Positions 24,927-33,444 of a DNA stretch of 64,000 nucleotides are shown in pieces; position 1 is the first letter of the stretch, and each line of letters begins with the position of its first letter. The position numbers and the translations under genes were made by a program. Source of the stretch: Lysinibacillus sphaericus (GTDB lineage: Bacteria > Bacillota > Bacilli > Bacillales_A > Planococcaceae); contig NZ_SADV01000001.1 in the NCBI RefSeq assembly GCF_006864135.1, forward strand, positions 427,030 through 491,029. The letters run 5' to 3'. Under the pieces are notes generated by a model. The model ran no database searches and was not told the origin of the DNA. It saw only the letters and a list, made by a program, of their open reading frames with translations.

Positions 24927-26558
24927 TTATTTTCCCTCTTTCATCACTTCAGCATTAGATGGCTCACTGGCAGCTGTCCCTTCATTCGTAGGTGGCGCTG
25001 CATTATCAGCAGTTTGCGGTTGAGGAGGAGGATTCAATTTATCATTGGCATTCATAACCTTTCGCTCAAGACCTAAAACCTTCGACAGCAGCTCTGTCTC
25101 CTGATAAATTTCCTGTGCAAGTGTATAATATTCAATCGCTTTCCCAAACTCTTGGCGTGCATAGCTCTGATCTCCGCTTTTTTCTAAGCCTTCTGCCTTT
25201 AATTCCTTTTGGGCCTTTTTCAATTCAGCAATTTTAGCCTCTGTATCTTCTATTTTTGTCTTTATTTCAGGTTCGCCCGTATAGGCAATTGTCAAGGCTT
25301 TTTTTCTAGCCTTTTGATACGTATCAAGAGCCCCATTGTAATCCTCTGCCTCAAATCGGAAATCTCCATCTTTCACAGCTTCAGCAATTTGTACAATAGT
25401 ATCCATATTGGCGATTCTTTGTTCAACTACTGCTTTCCCAAAGTCTTTAATAAGCTTTCCTTCTTTTTTAGCCTTTTCATATTGCTCAAGCGCATCGTTA
25501 AATTTACCTTCTTCCGCTGCTTTATCTCCATTGATAATCAAATCGGTAACTCTTAATTTTTTAGCTAGTAAATTTCTATGTATTGGATCCTTCAATTTTT
25601 TGGCCGCATTTCTGCCCTCACTATATTCCAACAGTGCCTTATCATAAGTTCCATCTTGAAAATACTGGTTTCCGCTCTTTTCATGATCTTTCATCTCTAC
25701 GGTTAATTCAGCCATTTTTTTAGCTTGCTTCACCTGATAAAAAATGGTGCCTCCACCTACGACTAAAGCTAGCACTAATGCAGCTGCAATCATTTTGATG
25801 TATTTCATTTTTTTCTTATTTGTTTCCTGATAAACCTTGTTAGCAAATATAGCTGCGATTGTGTAATTATTGACAACTTTCTTTTGCCTACTTAACAGTA
25901 TCTCTTCTAATAAATCAATGTATTGTTCAGGCTCTTTTGCTTCTTCCAACGCATCTGCCATTTCAATTTCATTGACATCTTCCCAAAAGCCAGCTGTACA
26001 AAGCACTAGTACATCGTCATCCATTAATTTCATTTTCTTAGAAACAAAAGGCTGAAAATCTTTTGGTTTACCAAGATAATTTAATAAATTGGTTCTTTCC
26101 TCATGCTGGCTAATATCGAGCGAACGATTCCTATTATTCACGATCTCTTGCGCTAAGCTTTGATCCGTGCTTTTATACGATAAAGTACCATTCCGGAAAT
26201 GATACAGTCTCGAATTTCCGGCAACTGCCACAATCATCTTGGAGTAATCTGAGACGACCATGACAATACTAGCCTTCAATCTCACTCTTAAGCTTTGAGC
26301 TTGAAGTATGTCTTGCGCATTTTTCAAATATTTTTTAATGCTTCTTCTAGACATGGATGGCTTTTCCATAAATTTTTCTAAAATTGCCTTCACAGCAAGC
26401 TCTGCACTACTTATTTCCTGATCAGAATCTAACCCTTTTATAGCTACCCAGCAGGCTATATCGTCCAGCTCTGTATAGGCAAAGTAATCTTTATTTTGCA
26501 AAAATGAGCCCGCTTCGGATAAAAAGCTTGTTTTAAAGTTGCTATTTTCCTTTCTCAT
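24927..26558 (-). CDS. PP2C-like pseudophosphatase with TM and TPR-like region
   Basis: 543 residues: PP2C-like domain (~1-240), one transmembrane helix (~255-277, IKMIAAALVLALVVGGG), then a TPR/coiled-coil region (~285-495; YQDGTYDKALLEYSEGRNAA, FEAEDYNGALDTYQKARKKA) and a Pro/Ala tail. The fold is kept (VAVAGNSRLYHFRNG), but key metal-binding Asp residues are changed: the usual TDG-F/L is CTAGFWED (Asp to Ala) and DN-x-T is VNNYT. It is therefore probably catalytically dead and serves as a membrane scaffold or phosphoprotein sensor. Confidence 0.65.
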   Translation of the reverse strand: MRKENSNFKTSFLSEAGSFLQNKDYFAYTELDDIACWVAIKGLDSDQEISSAELAVKAILEKFMEKPSMSRRSIKKYLKNAQDILQAQSLRVRLKASIVMVVSDYSKMIVAVAGNSRLYHFRNGTLSYKSTDQSLAQEIVNNRNRSLDISQHEERTNLLNYLGKPKDFQPFVSKKMKLMDDDVLVLCTAGFWEDVNEIEMADALEEAKEPEQYIDLLEEILLSRQKKVVNNYTIAAIFANKVYQETNKKKMKYIKMIAAALVLALVVGGGTIFYQVKQAKKMAELTVEMKDHEKSGNQYFQDGTYDKALLEYSEGRNAAKKLKDPIHRNLLAKKLRVTDLIINGDKAAEEGKFNDALEQYEKAKKEGKLIKDFGKAVVEQRIANMDTIVQIAEAVKDGDFRFEAEDYNGALDTYQKARKKALTIAYTGEPEIKTKIEDTEAKIAELKKAQKELKAEGLEKSGDQSYARQEFGKAIEYYTLAQEIYQETELLSKVLGLERKVMNANDKLNPPPQPQTADNAAPPTNEGTAASEPSNAEVMKEGK

Positions 26559-26608
26559 GATTACTCCTCCTTATTTACTGACTCATTTAAAGACGACAAG
26601 TAAAATGA

Positions 26609-27448
26609 TTACCATGTTTTTTCTAGAATAACGATGGTTGCATTATCTTGATTTTTTAAGCGTTTTTGTTCAACGGCTTTAATAATGTCTTGAGCAATAT
26701 CATAGGGAGTCGCTTGCTGAGAAAGAATTTTCTCCATTTCAACCTCTGTTAAAGTATCATAGACTCCATCACTAAATAGACATACCTTGTCCCCTCTATT
26801 TAGCTGAATCGGACTTTTTCCTATATCCATATTTTTAAAGCCTTCATACCCTAAATAATTGATAAGTCTCTTTTTCAAAGGATTTTCCTGCACCTCAAGC
26901 TGAGATATTTCACCAGATATATATCGCTCAGTTAACACTGATTCAAAAATATGCTTTTGATTGATTGCCTTAAATTCTCCATTTCGAAAAATGGTTATGA
27001 CACTATCTCCAACGGCTCCCCAGTGAAGAAATCCGTTATCATCAATAACGGCTGCTACTAATGTTGTACCACCATTCGAGCCATTTAAATTTTCGACAAT
27101 CATATGATTACTTGCAAAAGCAGCCTCCTTAAAAAATTTTTCTAGCGTATTTAGACCGCTAAGCTTTTTGAATTCTTCTATAAATGTATTGACAGCAACT
27201 GTGCTTGCCATCCTACCGTTGGCTAAACCACTGATACCATCTGCTAGGACAGCAATTGTCCCATCATTCGTTTCAGCTGTAGAGAAATAATCATCTTGCT
27301 CATCACGTCTGCCAATCGTTTGTCCATTTCCGATTTCTATTTTATTTTTTTCATTTTGTTGCGCAAGCATGTTTCGGATGATTAATAAGGCAACAAGTAC
27401 AACGATAAAAATAAGCGAAATTATGTAAGGCAGTAGTTTCGGATCCAT
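26609..27448 (-). CDS. Membrane-anchored PP2C-type Ser/Thr phosphatase
   Basis: 279 residues. One N-terminal membrane helix (~7-25), then a complete PP2C domain facing the cytoplasm: GRRDEQDDYF (~46), LADGISGLANG (~68), GAVGDSVITIF (~145), LFSDGVYD (~223) and DNATIVIL (~268). All metal-ligand motifs are present, unlike the neighbouring pseudophosphatase. Expected to reverse phosphorylation by the locus kinase, equivalent to PppA in type VI systems. Confidence 0.85.
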   Translation of the reverse strand: MDPKLLPYIISLIFIVVLVALLIIRNMLAQQNEKNKIEIGNGQTIGRRDEQDDYFSTAETNDGTIAVLADGISGLANGRMASTVAVNTFIEEFKKLSGLNTLEKFFKEAAFASNHMIVENLNGSNGGTTLVAAVIDDNGFLHWGAVGDSVITIFRNGEFKAINQKHIFESVLTERYISGEISQLEVQENPLKKRLINYLGYEGFKNMDIGKSPIQLNRGDKVCLFSDGVYDTLTEVEMEKILSQQATPYDIAQDIIKAVEQKRLKNQDNATIVILEKTW

Positions 27449-27454
27449 TTGTCA

Positions 27455-27982
27455 TCATTCCTCACTGTTGTTGTTTTCCCATTCAAAATGAACACCACAT
27501 AAGGGAATAAAAAGAAACATACTTCTGCCTAACTGAATAACATCGTATGCAGCGAGCTCTGTTGGCGTATAAACCGCTTCATTATTAAGATAAGCTAAGC
27601 CTGATGCATCTCCTGGAAGTAGATAAAAGTTTCTTTTTTTAGGATCATATACAATGACTGCATGGTTACGCTGAGAGATTGAATTATCTCCAACAATGCG
27701 AATGTGCATATCCTCTGCTCTACCAATAAAGTTTTTTTCCGATAAAATCCGATAGTCTCGACCCATTTGAGGCCCTTCAATACAAACTAACCATCCCGTT
27801 ACCGGATCAATGCCATCCATTTCTCCGAGATATGGCATAGTTTTATCATCTACCTCAGCTACAGCTACTTGCTGGCCGCTTGGTCTTTGCTCCTGTTCCA
27901 CCATTACATTGCAATATGGACAAACATTTCTATGTCTTCTTGAACTAAACATGTGACCATTCGTACATCTAATCAAACTCAT
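27455..27982 (-). CDS. Zinc-ribbon plus FHA-domain protein
   Basis: 175 residues. The N-terminal ribbon CTNGHMF ... NVCPYCNV (~6-25) is a probable zinc site. A flexible linker and an FHA domain (~60-165) follow: GRDYRILSEKNFIGRAED, then ISQRNHAVIVYDPKK and LNNEAVYTPTELAAYDVIQL. FHA domains bind phosphothreonine, so this soluble protein is the probable Fha-like output of the kinase. 6 bases from the phosphatase gene, in the same operon. Confidence 0.85.
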   Translation of the reverse strand: MSLIRCTNGHMFSSRRHRNVCPYCNVMVEQEQRPSGQQVAVAEVDDKTMPYLGEMDGIDPVTGWLVCIEGPQMGRDYRILSEKNFIGRAEDMHIRIVGDNSISQRNHAVIVYDPKKRNFYLLPGDASGLAYLNNEAVYTPTELAAYDVIQLGRSMFLFIPLCGVHFEWENNNSEE

Positions 27983-28021
27983 TTTCGCTATCCCCCGTCT
28001 ATGTTACGAATTTACTTGTCT

Positions 28022-28597
28022 CTATTTCACTAAAATTCGCGTATTTGCTATGTATATCATGTCTCCATTACCGATTGGGTAAGGGCTTTCGTGTTGTATT
28101 CTATTTTTAACGCGCTTATGAGCTTTTTTTATACCAACACCATTTACTGAATCAATATCCTCTATGTACCATACGCCAGAAACATTGTTTAATACGGCAT
28201 GTTCATAGTTGATAAGCGATTCATATTCTGTACCGCTTAAATCGATATCTGCCTTATTGTCAGCTGAACTTTTCCCAATAAGTAATGATGTTTGGTCATC
28301 TATCTCCCATTCATCTATTTCAGCTCCTCGATCATTGAGGAGAACTAATTTTCGAATTTTCTTGTTTGTCACATCATCTTTTTTATCTCTTGCTTCATAC
28401 TTAACAGAGCCATAAACAATTGCTAGTATGACCAACATAAGTCCAATAATTGTTTTCAACATAAAATCCTGATTCATGACAAATACGTAAAGAATGAAAA
28501 AGAAGGCGATTATGACAATAATGATATCCATAACTTTTATAATCATTTGTTTCTTTGCTTTTTCAGTGTATGTATCCATTGAATTTTGACCATACAT
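28022..28597 (-). CDS. Membrane-anchored FHA-domain protein
   Basis: 191 residues from MYGQNSMDTYTEK (ribosome site GAGGGAG); a start 18 bases upstream is less likely. Two transmembrane helices (~18-65, VMDIIIVIIAFFFILYVFVM and TIIGLMLVILAIVYG) are followed by a cytoplasmic FHA domain (LLIGKSSADNKADIDLSGTE; YEHAVLNNVSGVWYIEDIDS; NGVGIK). It could recruit the phosphorylated apparatus to the membrane. With the zinc-FHA protein it forms a two-reader system. Confidence 0.8.
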   Translation of the reverse strand: MYGQNSMDTYTEKAKKQMIIKVMDIIIVIIAFFFILYVFVMNQDFMLKTIIGLMLVILAIVYGSVKYEARDKKDDVTNKKIRKLVLLNDRGAEIDEWEIDDQTSLLIGKSSADNKADIDLSGTEYESLINYEHAVLNNVSGVWYIEDIDSVNGVGIKKAHKRVKNRIQHESPYPIGNGDMIYIANTRILVK

Positions 28598-28633
28598 GGT
28601 ATCACACTCCCTCATACTAGCTATGGCTTCGTT

Positions 28634-29077
28634 TTACTTGTTAAAAAAACGTTCAAATAAATCAGTTGTATCTAGTGGATTCTTCTTGGCATTCTTGTTA
28701 AGAGTCGATCCCATTTCTTTCGTTTTAGGATTAAAACCAAAAAAATGCTCAAAGTTTTTTTCAATATTGTTCATATTAAAATCTGGCTTTTTTTCAGTAG
28801 ACTGTTGGCGTGAAGACTGTTTTTCAGATGTCTGTCCCTTACCCCAACTTTGACCAGCGCCATCTAGTTGAGCATCGTATGCTTCTCTTGAAGCCTGATC
28901 CTTCAGTACTTTGTATGCCTCTGTCACTGCTAAAAAAATCTTTTCAGATTCTTTGTTTCCACCGCTCACGTCCGGATGATGTTTTTTTGATAGTTTTCGA
29001 TAAGCGAGTTTTATTTGTTCGGGTGTAGCATCTCTACTGACACCTAACGTTTCATAATGCGTTTTCATGTTTTTCAT
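28634..29077 (-). CDS. J-domain (DnaJ-like) co-chaperone
   Basis: 147 residues. Canonical J domain (~5-70): HYETLGVSRDATPEQIKLAY, KKHHPDVSGGNKE with the essential HPD tripeptide. The rest is a short polar tail with FEHFFGFNPK and a C-terminal FERFFNK. No Gly/Phe or zinc domain, so it is a specialised class C J-protein. Likely stimulates the Hsp70-like ATPase encoded six genes downstream. Its seat in the operon argues for a dedicated chaperone function. Confidence 0.85.
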   Translation of the reverse strand: MKNMKTHYETLGVSRDATPEQIKLAYRKLSKKHHPDVSGGNKESEKIFLAVTEAYKVLKDQASREAYDAQLDGAGQSWGKGQTSEKQSSRQQSTEKKPDFNMNNIEKNFEHFFGFNPKTKEMGSTLNKNAKKNPLDTTDLFERFFNK

Positions 29078-29160
29078 CCCCAGTATTAGGATTATTCAAA
29101 ATTATCTAAGGAACTATGAAAGTCCCTTAGATAATTTGGAGTGTCTATCAAGCAACAATC

Positions 29161-29586
29161 TTAGACAGCGTAGCCGCCTTCGATTTTCGCCAAGTCTGTT
29201 TTGTCTTTCTTTTGCTTAATGAATAAGAAAAATTCACCAATACCTTCTGTGTCACCATATTTTTCTGAATAGTCAACGACAAAAGCATTTGGGAAATTAA
29301 TTTTTCTTACTACTTGATCAGCAGAAATTACTTCTAATGTTACTTTACGGTAACAGTCAGATTTTTCAGCTGGTACTAATGACCATAATCCTAATTTCAT
29401 CGTATCATCAGAATTGTCACCATCAGTTGCAGTAAGGATTTTACCTCTCACTTTTAAAGTTGCTCCTACATCTGTAGAACGTGCGTTAGAGTCATTTGGA
29501 GTATCTGTTTCATACTGAACAGTCATAATGCTATCTAACCCTAGTTCAATTGCTTCTGATCCTTCTACTTTTAATACAAAACCCAT
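29161..29586 (-). CDS. Tube-like (Hcp/XkdM-like) protein
   Basis: 141 residues, mostly beta (FVLKVEGSEAIELGLDSIMT; YRKVTLEVISADQVVRKINF), ending with the tail-tube-like signature FVVDYSEKYGDTEGIGEFFL then IKQKKDKTD...EGGYAV. The combination VxDYxExYGDTxGxGxFxLxIxQKKD is found in inner-tube proteins of myophage-like particles. Strong ribosome site (TAGGAGGTACT), expected for an abundant subunit. It directly follows the sheath-like gene, which is the normal sheath-then-tube order. Tube identity is a fold-level inference. Confidence 0.6.
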   Translation of the reverse strand: MGFVLKVEGSEAIELGLDSIMTVQYETDTPNDSNARSTDVGATLKVRGKILTATDGDNSDDTMKLGLWSLVPAEKSDCYRKVTLEVISADQVVRKINFPNAFVVDYSEKYGDTEGIGEFFLFIKQKKDKTDLAKIEGGYAV

Positions 29587-29814
29587 TTTTAGTACCTCCT
29601 ATTATTTGTTGACTCTTCTCAAAAACTGCTTTAGGTGAAATTTATAACTAGCTGTATGCATTCCTACATGCTTAATGCAAGTACATGAAGCATGGAGAAA
29701 TATGTAATGCTTTCACCCTGCAAATTTATGGAAGATTCTTATTTATGTTAAAAGATTTATGAGTAAATCTTAAACATACTACTTAAAAAGTTTTTGATTG
29801 TCTGTGTAAACTTG

Positions 29815-31983
29815 TTAGGCCTTAACAGCACTACTTGCCTTTGTAATCATGACTTCAAGATTCTTCACATTACCGTTAAACACTAAGTCAATCTGACATG
29901 TGCTTGTTTTTTCATCGATAATGTAGCCGATATCATCTCCATCGTGAATAATGGAGTTTACAAAGCCTTTCTCTTGAAGCCATTTGCTTTTTTGGCTACT
30001 TGGATTATTACTAAAGAATCGAACGATATTTTCGTGCTTAAAGTCACCTGATTGGAATCGTAAAATTCTCTCAATATACGTACTTACTTGTGTTTTGTAG
30101 ATTGAATCAAATCCATCTTCTTCCATCGCTAGACTTCTAGCTTTATACACAGTAATACGTTTAATATCTTTATCTTGCAGCTGCGCATTTTCAGAAGAGA
30201 ATACAAAGCCAAAGCTTCTGCTGTTAATAGCATCTTTAATGTTATTAGTAAATCCTGAGATTTCTTTTGCCATTGTTGTAACGGTTTTAAGTGAGTTATC
30301 ACCCGCTTCGATATCGAAGCGTACACCAGGATAATTTCTTTGAACATTTCTGAATGAGTCTTTCAAATATTCTGGACATTGATAAGCAGAAACGATACCT
30401 GCTGCTACATAGCTAGCACCAACATAGACGCCTTCTATCCAAAGCTTTAAAATATCCTCTTTCTCTTTAGATAATCGTGCTCCATTTTCAGTTGTCTGCA
30501 TTCTTGTATCAATGATTACACCTGATTTATCTTTAGGAATAATCGTGAAGTTCGGTAAACATGGTATCGCAAACTCACTATAATCTTTTCGAACAAGCAC
30601 TGAGCATTTATCGATTAGGCGATCAATACCTGCAGTAGCAATTCCACTGAATGTCGTTTCTTCTTCCGCCATGAAGTTGAAGAAGATCTGTACTTTATAA
30701 TCTTTCACAGTATCTAAAAGAATAGATAACGACTCCATTGTATTGCCTTCTTGCTTAGCCACTTTATCGTTCCCTTTAAATCTAGCTCTGCTTACTTTCA
30801 TTTTTCCAGATGCCTCTAGTTCCAGAGCAGGAACAATTCCATACCAGACTGTATCTGTAAAGTCATTTTTGGCGTTAACTGTGTTTAAATACGTGCGTAA
30901 TCGTGGTACGTTATTACTTTTAACGAGCATATCTAACTTTGTGTTCGTTACTAGTAACGAAGGCTGCATACCTTTGTTTTTAGTTGTATACTGATCAAAG
31001 TACATTTTTACGCCCAATAGCTTTTCCACTAATGGCTTCACTGTTTTTACAAATTCATCCTTAGCATCCTTATAGAATTCTAAGTATGTATTGTAATTTT
31101 GTACTTCTGTCTCTACATCAAATTCTGCCTTCACAGCTGGCAAAGGTGAGAAAGTTCTAACGACTAAATCTTTAACATAGGAGGATGGTGATTCTGTAAT
31201 CGCCTCATAATCCTCTTCAAAAACTGTGCTCAAACCATAGTTACTATTTTCTTCAATAACCATTAGTTCTGAGCTATTATTTTGAGGTGCCTCAATGATT
31301 TTTAATTCACCATTATCACCGATAGATAGTGTCCCAATTTGTAATTTTTCAGATTCATCTTCATCTTGATTAACACCTAACAACAGCCTTGTTTTAATAT
31401 CTTCAATTGCTAAAGGAAGCATCGCCATGACATTGTTGTAATTTCGACTCGCTACTTCAAACATCAAGTTTAGCTTGTCCCCTGTATCCAATTTTTTAGG
31501 ATCGTCGTCATCTAATTTGTCATATTCACCGTATAGGTAATGGATTTCTTTTCTGACTTGTCGAATATCGTCCATAACCTTTTTAGGAGAGATCATATCG
31601 AGCAAATTTTCAAACTTAAAATCAACATTCGCAATGCCCTGACTTCTTTTCGTATCGATAAGTGTAAATAGCATTTTTAAAAAATCATTATTTTGGTCAA
31701 TGGCTATTTCAGAAATACAGTCATCTTGAATTCCTTCAGGTTTTTTTAATGCATACATAACCTTTTGGTTCGCAGCATTGTAGAATGAGTAAACCGTTGG
31801 AGAAAACTTGTCTAAAAATTCATCGAAGCTTTTGACAAGAAGGTATTCATTCATTTCTTTGATTTTTTCATCACTTAGGCTGTCAATCCCTTTTACATCT
31901 CCAACAAGCGTAATTAAATCCATTTTTTCCGGATTAATTTCCTCAAAGAGCATGGTTCTGTTTGTTTGACTAATAATCTCCAT
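29815..31983 (-). CDS. Sheath-like protein, possible fused TssB/TssC equivalent
   Basis: 722 residues, soluble, no signal. The C-terminal third (LPCLPNFTIIPKDKSGVIID; LWIEGVYVGASYVAAGIVSA; YIERILRFQSGDF; WLQEKGFVNSIIHDGDDIGY; TCQIDLVFNGNVKNLEVMI) has the order of a contractile-sheath C-domain: a core helix, an anchoring region and a final strand. The length is close to TssB plus TssC combined. First gene of the main operon, immediately before the tube-like gene. No homologue was checked, so the sheath call is inference from order, size and motif pattern. Confidence 0.5.
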   Translation of the reverse strand: MEIISQTNRTMLFEEINPEKMDLITLVGDVKGIDSLSDEKIKEMNEYLLVKSFDEFLDKFSPTVYSFYNAANQKVMYALKKPEGIQDDCISEIAIDQNNDFLKMLFTLIDTKRSQGIANVDFKFENLLDMISPKKVMDDIRQVRKEIHYLYGEYDKLDDDDPKKLDTGDKLNLMFEVASRNYNNVMAMLPLAIEDIKTRLLLGVNQDEDESEKLQIGTLSIGDNGELKIIEAPQNNSSELMVIEENSNYGLSTVFEEDYEAITESPSSYVKDLVVRTFSPLPAVKAEFDVETEVQNYNTYLEFYKDAKDEFVKTVKPLVEKLLGVKMYFDQYTTKNKGMQPSLLVTNTKLDMLVKSNNVPRLRTYLNTVNAKNDFTDTVWYGIVPALELEASGKMKVSRARFKGNDKVAKQEGNTMESLSILLDTVKDYKVQIFFNFMAEEETTFSGIATAGIDRLIDKCSVLVRKDYSEFAIPCLPNFTIIPKDKSGVIIDTRMQTTENGARLSKEKEDILKLWIEGVYVGASYVAAGIVSAYQCPEYLKDSFRNVQRNYPGVRFDIEAGDNSLKTVTTMAKEISGFTNNIKDAINSRSFGFVFSSENAQLQDKDIKRITVYKARSLAMEEDGFDSIYKTQVSTYIERILRFQSGDFKHENIVRFFSNNPSSQKSKWLQEKGFVNSIIHDGDDIGYIIDEKTSTCQIDLVFNGNVKNLEVMITKASSAVKA

Positions 31984-32013
31984 TCAGTCGGCCGTATGAT
32001 TATACAGCCATCC
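31984..32013 (-). promoter_or_regulatory. Displaced Shine-Dalgarno with hairpin spacer before sheath gene
   Basis: A perfect AAAGGAGGG lies about 30 bases before the ATG. The gap contains a precise hairpin, GGCTGTAT-AATC-ATACGGCC, followed by GACTGA. Folding the hairpin brings the Shine-Dalgarno sequence to normal distance, so translation of the sheath gene may depend on that structure. It could respond to temperature or a bound factor. Confidence 0.5.
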
Positions 32014-32187
32014 CTCCTTTTTGTAACGAATTTCGAGTAAGCATAATCATCAGCAAGCATCAAATAAAAATTAACTTTTTAGTCACAAAATGGTAACTAA
32101 AGATAAAGAATTTACAGTTAGTAAAACTAGAATTGTATTCGTACCTCCTACTTCTACATCACTAATGACATTATGTATCACAAAGTA

Positions 32188-32215
32188 ACTATACAATATC
32201 TAATTTTATTGTCAA
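32188..32215 (-). promoter_or_regulatory. Sigma-A-type promoter of the injection operon
   Basis: TTGACA, 16-bp spacer, TATAGT on the minus strand, in the 457-bp AT-rich gap between the kinase gene and the sheath-like gene. The long leader (about 200 bases) leaves room for regulation. No other gene is visible in the gap. Confidence 0.65.
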
Positions 32216-32440
32216 TATTTACATTTGAATATTATGTAAAATAAATGTATTTAATTGGGTGTATGGTAAAAAATAAGCATTGAGAAATTTATGATATTTT
32301 AACGAAAAAAGTGTATGCATTCGTTTTTTTTTACTAAAAAACAGCTTATAGCGTATTTTTTATACTCCATAAACTGCTTCGTAAGCACCTACCTTTAACT
32401 GTAAAATGATAACATAGAATCAAATCACCCAAATTATTGG

Positions 32441-33364
32441 TCAATTCGAATTATTTTCCTTAAAATGGTTCATTATCCTATTGACAATATCTTCAATAGT
32501 AATGACTAACTTCATATATTTTAATGAAGAACATCGCTTCCTCGCATGCACGGCCAGCCCACACATTATAGTTTGAGATAAAAGAGTACTCACCTTATTA
32601 TTGTATTTTCTTACATTCTTAATATTATCCTCTATCAACCGCTGCGATATATCAGGTGGAATAACATTTGTCAGAGAATAGTAAAATGTTGCTGCTAAAC
32701 TATAAACATCTGTATATACACCTTGCTCAGATATAGTCGAATATTGCTCAAGAGGAGAAAATCCTGGACTAGTAAATATTTGATAATTGTCGTCTGTTTT
32801 ATAAAAAGTCGCTGAACCAAAATCTAGTAAATATGGATTGCCTTCAGAATCGATCAAAATATTATTTGGTTTAATGTCACGATGGAGTATCCCTTTTTTA
32901 TGTAAATAGCTTAAAGCATCAATAAGAGGGAGAAAAATAGTAGTGTATAAATGAACTCTATCATTAATAGGATAATCCTTTAAATATTGATCCAATAACA
33001 TTCCTTCATAATATTCCATAATGATATAAATCGACTCATTTTCTTCAAAGTGGTCAATATATTTAACCAAATTACGATGATTTATTTGCTGCATAATTAA
33101 CGATTCATTTAGAAAAATAGCTTTTAAATTCCCGAATTTCTCCTTTGTTGAAGGCAAACGATTAACGACTGTTTTATTATCCAAATCCCGTAAAGCAATG
33201 TCATTCGGGAAGAACTCCTTAATAATTACCTGATTCCCTTCATAAGTATTTTCTGCTCTATAAACAAAGGACAATTTACTACTAGCAATAACTTCTTTAA
33301 TTTTATATGTATCGTTCAAAACGCTATTTGCCGGTAAGCCCAATTCAACTTCAGTCGCTTGCAT
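32441..33364 (-). CDS. Ser/Thr protein kinase of the injection locus
   Basis: 307 residues, soluble (no PASTA or transmembrane segment). N-lobe LPANSVLNDTYKIKEVIASS with an atypical glycine loop (few Gly) and the catalytic Lys in VIIKEFFPNDIALRDL (~50). C-lobe ILHRDIKPNNILID (~153) and LLDFGSATF (~180), then SPGFSPLEQYS (activation loop/P+1). The LP-x-x-SVL-x-x-x-Y-x-I ... IKEFFP style matches kinases in bacterial injection clusters, such as PpkA. Likely phosphorylates FHA partners. Has its own leader and precedes the main operon promoter. Confidence 0.85.
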   Translation of the reverse strand: MQATEVELGLPANSVLNDTYKIKEVIASSKLSFVYRAENTYEGNQVIIKEFFPNDIALRDLDNKTVVNRLPSTKEKFGNLKAIFLNESLIMQQINHRNLVKYIDHFEENESIYIIMEYYEGMLLDQYLKDYPINDRVHLYTTIFLPLIDALSYLHKKGILHRDIKPNNILIDSEGNPYLLDFGSATFYKTDDNYQIFTSPGFSPLEQYSTISEQGVYTDVYSLAATFYYSLTNVIPPDISQRLIEDNIKNVRKYNNKVSTLLSQTIMCGLAVHARKRCSSLKYMKLVITIEDIVNRIMNHFKENNSN

Positions 33365-33444
33365 TTTCGTTCAATCATCCCTTTCAACATTTGAATTATG
33401 AACAACTTATTACATTTTTAATACGAAATATATTGTTTTAGCCT

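Noticed and set aside
11392..31983. Ordinary Bacillus prophage or PBSX-like tail cluster
   Set aside because: No capsid, portal, terminase, holin or lysin genes; kinase/PP2C/FHA and DUF4280 genes are type VI-like features.
11392..31983. Type VII (LXG/ESX) secretion locus
   Set aside because: No EssC-type ATPase, WXG100 or LXG domain; VgrG and PAAR-like genes point to a contractile injector.
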